A stretch of DNA of 64,000 bases, taken from assembly GCF_000820225.1 (NCBI RefSeq), contig NZ_CDDK01000018.1, positions 1 to 64,000 of the forward strand, written 5' to 3'. The notes under the pieces were generated by a model, which was given only the letters and a program-made list of their open reading frames with translations, had not been told where the DNA came from and made no database searches. Numbering within the stretch: position 1 is the first letter of the stretch; every line of letters begins with the position of its first letter. This DNA comes from Aeromonas veronii bv. veronii. Lineage in GTDB: Bacteria > Pseudomonadota > Gammaproteobacteria > Enterobacterales > Aeromonadaceae. Of the stretch, positions 16,983 through 25,571 are shown one piece after another. A program made the position numbers and the translations under genes.

Positions 16983-17810
16983 TCACACCACCATCGGCAG
17001 GCCGCTCTCGGGGTGGTGGATCACCTGTGCCGGATAGTCATAGAGACGGGCGATGAGCTCAGGGGTGAGCACCTCGGCAGGTGTGCCATCGGCCATCAGC
17101 TTGCCCCGTTCCAGCATCACCAGCCGATCGGCATAGCGCGCCGCCAGATTGAGGTCGTGCAGCACCACCAGCACAGCTGTATTGCGGCTGGCGAGGGCGC
17201 GCGCCATGGTGAGCAGCTGATGCTGGTATTTCAGATCCAGCGCCGAGGTGGGTTCGTCGAGCAGCAGCAAGCGGGGTTGCTCGGCTTGCTCGGTCGGGGA
17301 GGGGGCCTGCCAGATCTGCGCCAGCACCCGGGCAAACTGCACCCGCTGCCGCTCGCCGCCGGAGAGCCCGGGATAGAGCCGCTTGGCCAGATGCTCGACC
17401 CCGGCATGGGTCATGGCCGCCGCTACTATCTCGTCACGCCGCGCCGCCGGTTCACTGTGGGGCAAGCGCCCCATGGCGACCACTTCCTCGCAGAGAAAGG
17501 GGAAGTTGAGGGAGGAGCTTTGCGGCAATACCCCGAGCCGGTGGGCAAGCTGGCTGCTGTCCCACTGCTGGCGATCCGCGCCAAACAGGGTGATGGAACC
17601 CTCATATTCCAGCTCGCCGGTCAGGCACTTGAGCAGTGAGCTCTTGCCCGCCCCGTTGGGGCCGAGCAGCGCGGTGAGGGTACCGCTCTCGAGACTAAGA
17701 TCGAGCCCATCCAGGATCTGGCGCTGGCCACGGCGCAGGCTGAGGCGGGTGCAGGTTAACAGGGGGGAGGAGAGTGAGGATGAGAGTGGTTGCATAACAG
17801 TCCGTATCAC
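16983..17810 (-). CDS. hmuV: Hemin ABC transporter ATP-binding protein HmuV
   Basis: ABC ATPase of 275 residues that energises heme import across the inner membrane with HmuU. It has Walker A GPNGAGKSS, the Q-loop region VLPQSSSLNFPF, the signature LSGGERQRVQFAR, Walker B LLLLDEPTSALD and the switch histidine in VVLHDLNLA. It is the third gene of hmuTUV. The GTG at 17810 overlaps the hmuU stop codon by 4 bases (GTGA), favouring coupled translation; an ATG at 17795 is the alternative. Confidence 0.92.
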   Translation of the reverse strand: MIRTVMQPLSSSLSSPLLTCTRLSLRRGQRQILDGLDLSLESGTLTALLGPNGAGKSSLLKCLTGELEYEGSITLFGADRQQWDSSQLAHRLGVLPQSSSLNFPFLCEEVVAMGRLPHSEPAARRDEIVAAAMTHAGVEHLAKRLYPGLSGGERQRVQFARVLAQIWQAPSPTEQAEQPRLLLLDEPTSALDLKYQHQLLTMARALASRNTAVLVVLHDLNLAARYADRLVMLERGKLMADGTPAEVLTPELIARLYDYPAQVIHHPESGLPMVV

Positions 17811-18838
17811 AGGGCGCGGCGGCCTTTTACCAGCAGCCAGATGAAGAAGGGGGCGCCGAGCAGGGCGGTGATGATGCCCACCGGCAGTTCGGCCGGGGCC
17901 AGCAGGGTGCGTGCCAGCATATCGGCTGCCAGCAGCAGGGCGGCGCCAAGCAGGGCCGAGAGCGGCAGCAACCTGACATGGTTGGGGCCTGCCAGCAGGC
18001 GCACCAGATGGGGCACCACCAGCCCGACGAAGCCGATCATCCCCGATACCGCCACCGCCACCCCGACGCCCGCTGCGGTGAGCAGAATCAGGCGACGTTT
18101 GAGGGATTGCACATTGATCCCAAGATGACGGGCTTCTCCTTCACCCAGCAGCAGGGCGTTGAGGGGATTGGCATCGCGCATAAAGAGCCACAGCAGGGCC
18201 GCCAGGGTGAGCAGGGCCAGCGCCACATCGGCCGGTTTGCCTGCCGCCAGCGTTCCCATCTGCCACAGGCTCAGGTTGCGCAGCATCTGATCGTCCGCCA
18301 GATAGGTGAGCAGGCCGATCACTGCACCGGAGAGCGCCGTGATGGCGACCCCGGCCAGCAGCATGACGGTGACCGAGGTGCCCCCCTCACGGGTGCCGAG
18401 CAGATAGACCAGGGTGGTGGTGAGCGCGCCGCCGAGAAAGGCGAGCAGCGGCAGCAGACCAACCCCGATGGTGGCTTGCAGCTGCTGGCCGAGGGGGGCA
18501 AGCAGCACGATGGCGAGTGCAGCCCCAAGCGCAGCACCGCCGGAGACACCTATGATGCCGGGGTCAGCCAGGGGGTTGCGAAACAGTCCCTGCATCACGG
18601 CGCCACATAGCCCGAGGATCCCCCCCACTGCGATGCAGAGCAGGGTACGAGGCAGGCGAATTTCCTGCACGATCAGCAGCTTGTGCGACTCTATCCCGCT
18701 CTCCTGCCCGGCAAACAGCGCCCGCAGACTCTCGCCCAGGGTGAGGGTCATGGGGCCGGTTGCCAGCGAACCGAGCAGCAACAGTGCCAGTGCGGCCGTG
18801 GTGAAGGCCAGCAGCCAGGAGAGGGGTAACCGCATCAT
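17807..18838 (-). CDS. hmuU: Hemin ABC transporter permease HmuU
   Basis: FecCD-type permease of 343 residues with about ten hydrophobic segments. Diagnostic segments are REIRLPRTLLCIAVGGILGLCGAVMQGLFRNPLADPG and, near the C terminus, FVGLVVPHLVRLLAGPNH. With HmuV it moves heme delivered by HmuT into the cytoplasm. The ATG at 18838 overlaps the hmuT stop codon by 4 bases (ATGA). It is the second gene of the operon. Confidence 0.93.
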   Translation of the reverse strand: MMRLPLSWLLAFTTAALALLLLGSLATGPMTLTLGESLRALFAGQESGIESHKLLIVQEIRLPRTLLCIAVGGILGLCGAVMQGLFRNPLADPGIIGVSGGAALGAALAIVLLAPLGQQLQATIGVGLLPLLAFLGGALTTTLVYLLGTREGGTSVTVMLLAGVAITALSGAVIGLLTYLADDQMLRNLSLWQMGTLAAGKPADVALALLTLAALLWLFMRDANPLNALLLGEGEARHLGINVQSLKRRLILLTAAGVGVAVAVSGMIGFVGLVVPHLVRLLAGPNHVRLLPLSALLGAALLLAADMLARTLLAPAELPVGIITALLGAPFFIWLLVKGRRAL

Positions 18839-19686
18839 GACCCCTGCTTGATCCACTGGGCGATCTGGTTCGCCTGTTGCAGGGAGTTGAGGCTCAGGCC
18901 CCCTTGCAGGGCGTGGCCGTCGATGGCGTGAATGGCGTTGCGCTTGCCTGCCGGGGTAGCCGCCAGGGCGGGCACTTCTGCCAGCACCTTGGCCGGATCG
19001 GCATATTGCTGCCAGTCACGACCGCTGACCAGCACCAGATCGGGCTGCATCTCGATGAGGGATTCGGCAGATACCGGCTTGTAGTTGCGCAACTCGGCGA
19101 CCGGATTGATGCCGCCCGCCAGCGAGATCAGCGCGCTGGCAGTGGTGTCCCCCCCGGCGATGCTGGTGGGTTGCCCCTTGTGCAGCAGCAGGAAGGCGAC
19201 CTTGAACGGTTTGTTCTGTTTGGCTTGCGCCGCCAGCTGAGCGGTCTGGGCCTGGATCTCTGCCTTCAGGCGATCGCCAGCGGCTTTGTCGCCCAGCAGG
19301 CTGGAGAGGGTGTCGATACGCTGGTTGAGGTTGGCGAGAGTCGGCGCGGTATCCAGCACCTCCACCTTGACCCCGGCACGGCGCAGCTGATCCAGGGTCG
19401 GGGCCGGCCCCATCTCGTCACTGCCCACCAGTCGGGTGGGGGAGAGGCTCAGGATCCCTTCGGCGGCCAGAGCCCGGTGATAACCCACCTTGGGCAGCCC
19501 TTTTGGCAAGGGACTGCTGACATCGGTGGCGATCAGGCTCGATTCACCGCCAAGTGCCAGAATGAGTTCTGTAGTGGCCGGGCCGATACTGACGATACGC
19601 TCTTTCTGTCCGTCGGCGGCAACGGCAGAGAAGGGAGAGAGTGAACTGCAGAGCAGGGTGATGGCGAGGGCAAGACGACGGCCCAT
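18835..19686 (-). CDS. hmuT: Periplasmic hemin-binding protein HmuT
   Basis: Substrate-binding protein of 283 residues with a Sec signal peptide (MGRRLALAITLLCSSLSPFS, cleavage near AVAA-DG). The mature start ERIVSIGPATTELILALGG is typical of the BtuF/HmuT group, and the tyrosine in KVGYHRALAAEG is in the position of the heme ligand in relatives. The ATG at 19686 has GGAGG about 7 bases upstream. It is the first gene of hmuTUV and divergent from hutX, with a Fur-box-like dyad in the shared gap. Confidence 0.92.
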   Translation of the reverse strand: MGRRLALAITLLCSSLSPFSAVAADGQKERIVSIGPATTELILALGGESSLIATDVSSPLPKGLPKVGYHRALAAEGILSLSPTRLVGSDEMGPAPTLDQLRRAGVKVEVLDTAPTLANLNQRIDTLSSLLGDKAAGDRLKAEIQAQTAQLAAQAKQNKPFKVAFLLLHKGQPTSIAGGDTTASALISLAGGINPVAELRNYKPVSAESLIEMQPDLVLVSGRDWQQYADPAKVLAEVPALAATPAGKRNAIHAIDGHALQGGLSLNSLQQANQIAQWIKQGS

Positions 19687-19755
19687 GCTAACCTCCGAAG
19701 GGGTGAATGAAACGGGTGTGCCGCCGAGAATATCAAGGCTTTGGAAAAAATGCAC

Positions 19756-19776
19756 TGATAATGATAGCAATTATCA
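19756..19776. promoter_or_regulatory. Fur box between hmuT and hutX
   Basis: TGATAAT, seven bases and ATTATCA give a perfect dyad. The inner 19 bases match the classical Fur consensus GATAATGATAATCATTATC at 16 positions. The site lies 70 bases upstream of hmuT and 80 bases upstream of hutX, so it can serve both divergent promoters. Confidence 0.8.
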
Positions 19777-19856
19777 ATTGCATTGGTTTCGGTGCTTTAT
19801 TAGAGTAGCCGCCATGATAAACAGCGGGACAACATGGTCCCGCAGAGGGAGAAAAC

Positions 19857-20369
19857 ATGAGCATTGCACAACGCATTCACGCGCTGCTGGAGCAGGATCC
19901 CGGCGCTCATCCGTCCACCCTGGCGGCCCAGCTTGCCATCAGCGAATGGGAGGTGGTTCGCCATCTGCCCGCCGAGCTGGTGACCCTGCTGCCCGCCGAT
20001 CGCGCACAAGGTCTGCTGGAAGATCTGGCCGACTGGGGCCCGGTGACCACCATCGTCGAATCAGAAGGTTCCATCTTCGAGGTAAAAGCTCCCTTCCCGA
20101 AAGGCAAGGACGCACGCGGCTACTACAACCTGATGGGCCGCGACGGTGAGCTGCATGGTCACCTCAAGCTCGACAACGTGGCGGGGATTGCGCTGGTCAG
20201 CAAGCTGTTCATGGGCAAGGAGGGGCACTCCTTCCAGTTCTTCGGTCACTCCGGCCGCTGCATTTTCAAGGTCTATCTGGGTCGCGACGAGAAACGCCAG
20301 CTGCTGGCCGATCAGGTCACCCGTTTCATGGCGTTGCGCCACAACTCTCAAGAGGAAGTCAAAGCATGA
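19857..20369 (+). CDS. hutX: Heme utilization carrier protein HutX
   Basis: Cytosolic protein of 170 residues of the HutX/HuvX family, which in Vibrio hands heme to HutZ. The N terminus forms a small winged-helix-like region (TLAAQLAISEWEVVRHLP). The rest is the heme-carrier fold with YYNLMGRDGELHGHLKLDNV and LVSKLFMGKEGHSFQFFG. AGGGAG lies just before the ATG. Its stop codon overlaps the start of hutZ by 4 bases (ATGA), so the two are translated together. Confidence 0.9.
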   Translation: MSIAQRIHALLEQDPGAHPSTLAAQLAISEWEVVRHLPAELVTLLPADRAQGLLEDLADWGPVTTIVESEGSIFEVKAPFPKGKDARGYYNLMGRDGELHGHLKLDNVAGIALVSKLFMGKEGHSFQFFGHSGRCIFKVYLGRDEKRQLLADQVTRFMALRHNSQEEVKA

Positions 20370-20923
20370 GTGAACGTCAGGAGCGTCTGCAGAACCGCCT
20401 GCAACCGGAGATCCGCGAGTTTCGCGACAGTTGCCGTACCCTGCAGCTCGCCACCGTCGATGGTGAAGGCAATCCCAACGCCAGCTATGCCCCGTTCGTG
20501 CTGCAGGAAGATGGCTACTATGTGCTGATCTCCGAGATCGCTCGCCACGCCCGTAACCTGCAACAGGTGCCGCGAGTATCCCTGATGCTGATCGAGGATG
20601 AGAGTGGTGCCCGCGAGCTGTTTGCCCGCAAGCGCCTGACCTTCGATGCGGTGGCTGAAGTGGTGGCCCGTGACGACGCCCGCTGGAGCAAGGCGGTGGC
20701 GGCACTGGAAGGTCGTTTTGGCGAGATCATCAAGGGTCTCTCCAACCTCAAGGATTTCAAACTGTTCCGCCTCAAGCCGGAGCAGGGGCTGTTCGTCAAG
20801 GGCTTCGGCCAGGCGTTCGCGGTCTCCGGTGACGAGCTGGTGGATTTCGTCCATCTGGTGGAAGGGCACAAGCGCATCGACAACGGTGCCGAGCTCACCA
20901 GCCCGGCCGATGCGCCGGTCTGA
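20366..20923 (+). CDS. hutZ: Heme-degrading protein HutZ
   Basis: Split-barrel flavin-reductase-like protein of 185 residues, homologous to Vibrio HutZ, which degrades heme to release iron. Family segments are CRTLQLATVDGEGNPNASYAPF, VSLMLIEDESGARELFARKR and RLKPEQGLFVKGFGQAF. A histidine near the C terminus (VEGHKRID) corresponds in position to the proximal heme ligand region of HutZ. It overlaps hutX by 4 bases, and a terminator follows 33 bases later. No hutW gene is present here. Confidence 0.92.
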   Translation: MSERQERLQNRLQPEIREFRDSCRTLQLATVDGEGNPNASYAPFVLQEDGYYVLISEIARHARNLQQVPRVSLMLIEDESGARELFARKRLTFDAVAEVVARDDARWSKAVAALEGRFGEIIKGLSNLKDFKLFRLKPEQGLFVKGFGQAFAVSGDELVDFVHLVEGHKRIDNGAELTSPADAPV

Positions 20924-20955
20924 CGATCCCTGTCGACCACGACAGCCGTCATAAC

Positions 20956-20988
20956 AAAACGGGCAGCCACTGGGCTGCCCGTTTTTAT
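20956..20988. terminator. Terminator after hutZ
   Basis: AAAACGGGCAGCC, a four-base loop and GGGCTGCCCGTTTTTATT. It also works for the convergent lipoprotein gene on the minus strand. Confidence 0.9.
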
Positions 20989-21010
20989 TGCATTATCTCA
21001 TCCGGTCTTT

Positions 21011-21394
21011 TCAATCCTGCCAGCTGGCCTTGTTGGGAAAGGCGCGACGATCGGCATCGGTTGCCGTTTCGTTGCACTCTCCCCGCACCTTCCAGGAGGT
21101 CTGGCTCAGTACGATGTAGCCCTGGCGGCAATACTGCTTGGTCGCCAGGGTCTCGGTCAGCAGGTTCTCCTGCAACGCCTCCCGCTGCTCCAGCAACCGC
21201 TGGCTCTGGGCCGCCGAGAGGCCGCGCGGCAAGGTGTCGTTGGGTGCGGCTTCAAAGGTGAACCGCTTGCTCCCCTCCTCGTTGATGTGCGTCAGAAACA
21301 GGGGTTCCGGCCCGTCATACTTCTGGCCGGGCAAGCTGGAGCAGGCCGACAGCAGGGGAACAATCAACAACAGGGTGGCAGACAACAGGCGCAC
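21011..21394 (-). CDS. Small lipoprotein of unknown function
   Basis: Protein of 127 residues. The signal peptide MRLLSATLLLIVPLLSACSS ends in lipobox LSAC (Cys18). The mature part is charged and has two further cysteines (KQYCRQGY and VRGECNET), which could form a disulfide. I do not recognise a family. It lies in the heme region, 37 bases downstream of the isochorismatase-like gene on the same strand, and may be co-transcribed with it. Confidence 0.7.
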   Translation of the reverse strand: MRLLSATLLLIVPLLSACSSLPGQKYDGPEPLFLTHINEEGSKRFTFEAAPNDTLPRGLSAAQSQRLLEQREALQENLLTETLATKQYCRQGYIVLSQTSWKVRGECNETATDADRRAFPNKASWQD

Positions 21395-21431
21395 GACAGA
21401 CTCCAGTGAGAAACGAGGCGAGGCTCGCAGA

Positions 21432-21986
21432 TTAGCACGGCTGCAGGGCGGGTGTTACTGCCAGCAGCTCGTCGGTGGTGAGCAGGGTCACACTGCGCCC
21501 CTCCGGCAGGCTGAGGTGGCGCCACATCCAGTGATGGTGCTCGGTGATCTGGGCCGCGCTCAGGTGGGGGCGATCGGCGGTGGTGTGACCATCGCTCAAT
21601 ACCAGCACCTCGTACCCATGGGAGGCGGCACTGCGCACCGTGGTATCGACGCAAAAATCGGTGGCGCAGCCACAGAGGATCAGTCGATCGACCGGCTGCT
21701 CGGCCAGCAGGAAGGCGAGCTCGGTGTCGAGAAAGCTGTCACAGGCCGTTTTGCGCACCCGGCTCTCTCCCTTGGCCGGTTGCAGCGCACTGTGCAACTG
21801 CCAACCCGGGGTGCCTGGTTCCAATTCGGTACCGGGGGGCGAGTCATGCTGGATATAGATGACCCGTCCCTGTTGCTGCCTGACATGGGCCGCAGCCCGA
21901 TTGATATTGGCCAGCACCTGCTCCTGGCGGTAACGGGGCTCGTTGAACAAGCCTTGCTGCACATCGATGATCAGTAACACATCCAT
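21432..21986 (-). CDS. Isochorismatase-family cysteine hydrolase
   Basis: Protein of 184 residues with the fold and triad of the isochorismatase-like superfamily. The catalytic Asp is in LLIIDVQQGLF (Asp8), the Lys in ESRVRKTACDSFLDT, and the nucleophile Cys in LCGCATDFCVDTTVRSAASHG. Such enzymes hydrolyse nicotinamide-type amides, vinyl ethers or related substrates; the sequence does not identify which. It begins 25 bases after the ChaN-like gene on the same strand, suggesting an operon. Confidence 0.85.
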   Translation of the reverse strand: MDVLLIIDVQQGLFNEPRYRQEQVLANINRAAAHVRQQQGRVIYIQHDSPPGTELEPGTPGWQLHSALQPAKGESRVRKTACDSFLDTELAFLLAEQPVDRLILCGCATDFCVDTTVRSAASHGYEVLVLSDGHTTADRPHLSAAQITEHHHWMWRHLSLPEGRSVTLLTTDELLAVTPALQPC

Positions 21987-22011
21987 ATTTTACCCGCCGT
22001 TTCCTGGAAGA

Positions 22012-22983
22012 TTAGGGTTGCAGCCACTGGCTGCAGTCACGACTGCGGGATTGATGCAGCGCGCCCATATCTTGCTTCATCTCGTCACTGTTTTGCCAGC
22101 GCTTAGGCAGCGGCATGATGGTTACCTGCACATCGGCTGCGGGATCTGCAACAGAGGTCTCATCTGTACGGGGCACGACCAGCGCTACCTTGAGGGCAGG
22201 ATTGCGGCTGGCGATGCGACTGGCGAGCCCAAGCCCCCCCTCGACGTGGAAATTGCCGGCGATATGCATGATCTGCTGGCCCGGGTGCTTGGCGAGATAA
22301 TCCACCATGCTCTCGGCCATGGTGTCATCCCAACTGGTCTGGGCGGCGAAGCGGCGGGCGTTGCTGTCGGCATCGCCGTGGTGCATGGAGGCCATAAATT
22401 TCTGGCGATAGGGATCATCCCCCAGCGTCAGCTGGCGGGCCAGCTGGCTGCGACGTGTGGCGGGCAGTTTGTCGAGCCACTCAGCCCCCTCCTGACCGAC
22501 ACAGCTCACCAGCGGCTTGGGGGCGTTGGCGGCGATCACCGGCATCTGGTGCGCTTTGGCAAACTCCACCAGCGGGCGATAGTCGCTCGGATAGTTGGGC
22601 CAGGCGTTGCCTTCGCGGATCAAGGCCGCTTCACCAATCTGGTTCGCCAGATAGGCATCCAGCGTCTTCTGATCGGCGCGGCTGAACTGCTCCATGGAGA
22701 GGACCAATGGCCGACCGTGCTGCTGACCTGCGGTGTAGAGCCCGCTCAGCAGGCTCGATTGCAACAGATGCACGGCGGGATGGCTGTGCAGCTCGCCCAC
22801 CAGAATGATGTCGGCGTCGGCAATTCGCGCGATTGCCTGCTCCAGCGTCAGGTCTGCATCTCCCTCGCTACTTAGCCGGTAGTCATAGAGCGTCTGCAAC
22901 TGTGATGACACGGTTGGCTGGGTTGGGGTGGCACAGGCTGCCAGCAGCAGCGGCAGGGCGAGCAGGGGAAGTCGTCTAATCAT
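22012..22983 (-). CDS. ChaN family lipoprotein
   Basis: Lipoprotein of 323 residues. The signal peptide MIRRLPLLALPLLLAACATP has lipobox LAAC (Cys17). The central domain carries DIILVGELHSHPAVHLLQ, VLSMEQFSRADQ and QIMHIAGNFHVEGGLGLA, the hallmarks of the ChaN/haem-binding uptake Tiki family. Campylobacter ChaN is an iron-regulated surface lipoprotein that binds stacked hemes (family knowledge). The position directly divergent from the TonB-dependent heme receptor, across a Fur-like site, supports a role in heme capture. Confidence 0.88.
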   Translation of the reverse strand: MIRRLPLLALPLLLAACATPTQPTVSSQLQTLYDYRLSSEGDADLTLEQAIARIADADIILVGELHSHPAVHLLQSSLLSGLYTAGQQHGRPLVLSMEQFSRADQKTLDAYLANQIGEAALIREGNAWPNYPSDYRPLVEFAKAHQMPVIAANAPKPLVSCVGQEGAEWLDKLPATRRSQLARQLTLGDDPYRQKFMASMHHGDADSNARRFAAQTSWDDTMAESMVDYLAKHPGQQIMHIAGNFHVEGGLGLASRIASRNPALKVALVVPRTDETSVADPAADVQVTIMPLPKRWQNSDEMKQDMGALHQSRSRDCSQWLQP

Positions 22984-23089
22984 GGGATCTCACGGCTGAT
23001 ATGCCCGGATGCCGGTGCATCTCGGGGGACTAATAGAGAATAAGGGCAACACAGGGCGACAGTGTAAAACCAATTTGGTTCAAAACAAA

Positions 23090-23104
23090 TGAGAATGATT
23101 TCGT
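23090..23104. promoter_or_regulatory. Possible Fur box before the heme receptor gene
   Basis: TGAGAATGATTTCGT resembles TGATAAT-N-ATTATCA in the left arm (6 of 7) and weakly in the right (4 of 7). It lies between the divergent ChaN-like and heme receptor genes. Context supports it more than the match itself. Confidence 0.55.
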
Positions 23105-23176
23105 TTCTTGTTGATCTTTGTCGAGAGCCGGGTAATATGCGGCCTGTTTGATAACAGTTCTCAATAAGGATTCGCT

Positions 23177-25282
23177 GTGACCCATCATAACGCACTCTCT
23201 CTGGTTGCCCTCGCTGTGGCGGCCGGTCTCTCCTCCCAGGTCTTTGCTGCCACCCAGAAGGCGGATGAAGTCGTGGTCGTCAGCGGCTCACGGATGGAGC
23301 AAAAACTGGAAGATGTCTCCGGCCCCATCTCGGTGATCACCGCCAAGCAGATTGAAGAGCAGGTCGTCACCAACGTCGCCGACCTGTTCCGCTACGAACC
23401 CGGTGTGACCGTGCTCGGCGGTCAGGGGGATGCGCAGACCTTTATCATCCGCGGCATGGGGGAAAACCGGGTCAAGGTGGTGCGCGACGGTGTGCGCCAG
23501 AACGATGCTTACAGCAAGGGCGGTGTTGGCCAGAGCTACTTCGATACCGACATGATCAAGCAGGTAGAAGTGGCCAAGGGGCCGGCGTCTGCCGCCTACG
23601 GCTCCGATGCGCTGGGTGGCGTGATTGCCATCACCACCAAGGATGCCAGCGACTTCCTCAAGGGCAAGGATAGTTATCTGGATGTGACCAGCGGTTACGC
23701 CTCCAGCAGCCACCAGAAGATGGCGGGCTTTACCGGCGCCTTACGCACTGGTGAAGTGGAGAACCTGCTGCGCTACACCTGGCGCGATGGCGGTGTGACC
23801 CAGAATTTCGACTCCACCAAGAACGACTTCGATATCGGTACCCACGCCCTGCTGCTCAAGAGCAAGTGGAACCTCTCCGATGAGCAGTTCCTCAAGCTGA
23901 CCGTTGACTACCTGACCGATGGCGAGGAGCCGGATGCGGTCAAGCTCAACAAGGTCGGTACCGGTACTGCCCGTGTCTTTGATCAGCCCATCACCGACAA
24001 GCAGACCGACAACCTCTCTGTGGTGCTGGATCACGGCATCGCGCTCAATCAAGGCTGGGCCGATCGGATGGATAGCAAGGTCTACTTCGCCCGCACCAAG
24101 CAGACGCTGGATCAGTACGCCTCATCCAAGTATCCGGTCAGCCCCGGCAACCCCTATGTGACCAAAAACTCGCTGGATCACAACGTGTTCGATCAGAAGA
24201 ACATCGGCGCCCAGCTGCAGTTCCACAAGGCGGTCGCCAACCACCGCCTGGCCTGGGGGGCTGAATACGAGCACACCGACAACGAACGTACCCGTTACAA
24301 GGGGCCGACGACTCCCGGTGATTTTGTCGGCTACAACGAGCTGAGCTTCCCGGCTACCACCAGCGAGCGCAGTGCCCTGTGGGCCTTTGACGAGATCAAG
24401 TTTGGCGAGCGCTGGGTGCTGACCCCGGGTGCCCGTTATGACTACTACCGGATGACCCCGGACAACGATCCGGCCTACACAGGCGACAAGCTGCACAAGT
24501 TCTCCGAAGGGGAGTTGTCACCCAAGCTGGGTCTGGTGTTCAAGGCCCACGAGGCGGCCAACCTGTTCGCCCAGTACAGCCACGGTTTCAAGGCCCCCAT
24601 GTATGACAGTGCCTTCTCTACCCTGAACCATCAGGCGTACGGCTATCGCATCGAGCCCAACCCGAACCTCAATCCGGAGAGCAGCGACGGCATCGATCTT
24701 GGCGTGCGTGGCAGCAGCAATGGCTTCAGCTATGAAGTAGCCAGCTTCTACAACAAGTTCGAAGACTTCATCGAGATGGTGGAAGTGGGCAAAGAGGGGC
24801 GCACCGCCGTCTACCAGTACCAGAACCTGAGCAAGGCGACCACCAAAGGGGTCGAAGCCAAGGCGGATTACTGGCTCAACGACATCGTCAATGTCTGGGG
24901 CAACCTCGCTTACATCGAAGGCAAGGATGGGGATGGCAACTACATCAACAGCCTGAGCCCGCTCAATGGCTCGATCGGTGTGCGTCTGGAACAGTCCCAA
25001 TGGAACTTCAACACCGCGCTGCGCTTTGCTGACGACATGGACAAAGTCCGTAAAGACAGCAAAGGCAACGATTACGTGAAGAGCGCCGGTTGGGGTGTGG
25101 TAGATATGTACGCCCAGTTCAACCCGATGACCGACCTGCAGCTCAACGTTGGGGTCTTCAACCTGTTTGACAAGGAGTACACCAGCTACGAGCGCATCGC
25201 CGGTCGTGCCGAGGGCTCCGATAACAGCATGATGACCGAACCGGGCCGCAACCTGAGTGCACGGGTCAAATACGTATTCTAA
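23177..25282 (+). CDS. TonB-dependent heme/hemoglobin receptor
   Basis: Outer-membrane receptor of 701 residues. A signal peptide (cleavage near VFAA-TQ) is followed by a TonB box-like DEVVVVSG. The plug domain contains GPISVITAKQIEE and FIIRGMGENRVKVVRDGVRQ. The beta barrel has the heme-receptor signature: FKAP (for FRAP) and NPNL with a histidine between them (NHQAYGYRIEPNPNL). It ends in YVF, a typical outer-membrane terminal aromatic. It resembles Vibrio HutA/HuvA. The start is GTG with AAGGA 6 bases upstream. No tonB or exbBD genes are in this window. A terminator follows. Confidence 0.92.
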   Translation: MTHHNALSLVALAVAAGLSSQVFAATQKADEVVVVSGSRMEQKLEDVSGPISVITAKQIEEQVVTNVADLFRYEPGVTVLGGQGDAQTFIIRGMGENRVKVVRDGVRQNDAYSKGGVGQSYFDTDMIKQVEVAKGPASAAYGSDALGGVIAITTKDASDFLKGKDSYLDVTSGYASSSHQKMAGFTGALRTGEVENLLRYTWRDGGVTQNFDSTKNDFDIGTHALLLKSKWNLSDEQFLKLTVDYLTDGEEPDAVKLNKVGTGTARVFDQPITDKQTDNLSVVLDHGIALNQGWADRMDSKVYFARTKQTLDQYASSKYPVSPGNPYVTKNSLDHNVFDQKNIGAQLQFHKAVANHRLAWGAEYEHTDNERTRYKGPTTPGDFVGYNELSFPATTSERSALWAFDEIKFGERWVLTPGARYDYYRMTPDNDPAYTGDKLHKFSEGELSPKLGLVFKAHEAANLFAQYSHGFKAPMYDSAFSTLNHQAYGYRIEPNPNLNPESSDGIDLGVRGSSNGFSYEVASFYNKFEDFIEMVEVGKEGRTAVYQYQNLSKATTKGVEAKADYWLNDIVNVWGNLAYIEGKDGDGNYINSLSPLNGSIGVRLEQSQWNFNTALRFADDMDKVRKDSKGNDYVKSAGWGVVDMYAQFNPMTDLQLNVGVFNLFDKEYTSYERIAGRAEGSDNSMMTEPGRNLSARVKYVF

Positions 25283-25308
25283 AGAGCAAACAACAGACGC
25301 AGATGATC

Positions 25309-25331
25309 AAAGGGGCTTCGGCCCCTTTTTT
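25309..25331 (+). terminator. Heme receptor terminator
   Basis: AAAGGGGC, a TTCG loop and GCCCC followed by T6, 27 bases after the stop codon. Confidence 0.88.
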
Positions 25332-25374
25332 GTCGCCGCCATGTTGTGACGATGGCGCAGAGCAGATGTTTGCC

Positions 25375-25401
25375 TAAAAAAGAAACCCGCCATGGGCGGG
25401 T
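25375..25401 (-). terminator. Orphan minus-strand terminator
   Basis: On the minus strand ACCCGCC, a three-base loop and GGCGGGT are followed by TTCTTTTTT. No minus-strand gene lies upstream of it within reach, so it may end a small RNA read from about 25455-25570. Confidence 0.65.
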
Positions 25402-25460
25402 GGAAGGATTGCAACACTAACCAGGAGGAGGTGTTACCAGGTAGACCCCACCTCTTCGGT
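25376..25460 (-). ncRNA. Candidate small RNA ending at an orphan terminator
   Basis: The minus-strand stretch that ends at the orphan terminator contains a small foldable region (AACAC...GTGTT) and a C-rich CCTCCTCC segment, which could pair with ribosome-binding sites. It overlaps no coding gene. The 5' end is a guess: an AT-rich segment (25461-25480) could hold a -10 box. I do not recognise a known RNA family. Confidence 0.25.
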
Positions 25461-25571
25461 AATAGTTCAATTTTATTGAAGTTTTTTCGTTTTCTGCGCA
25501 GGGTTTCCATCGGGATCTGCGGGGGCGGATGGGTTATCATTCTGCTCCCGTCATCCGGTTGCAGAGGATCT

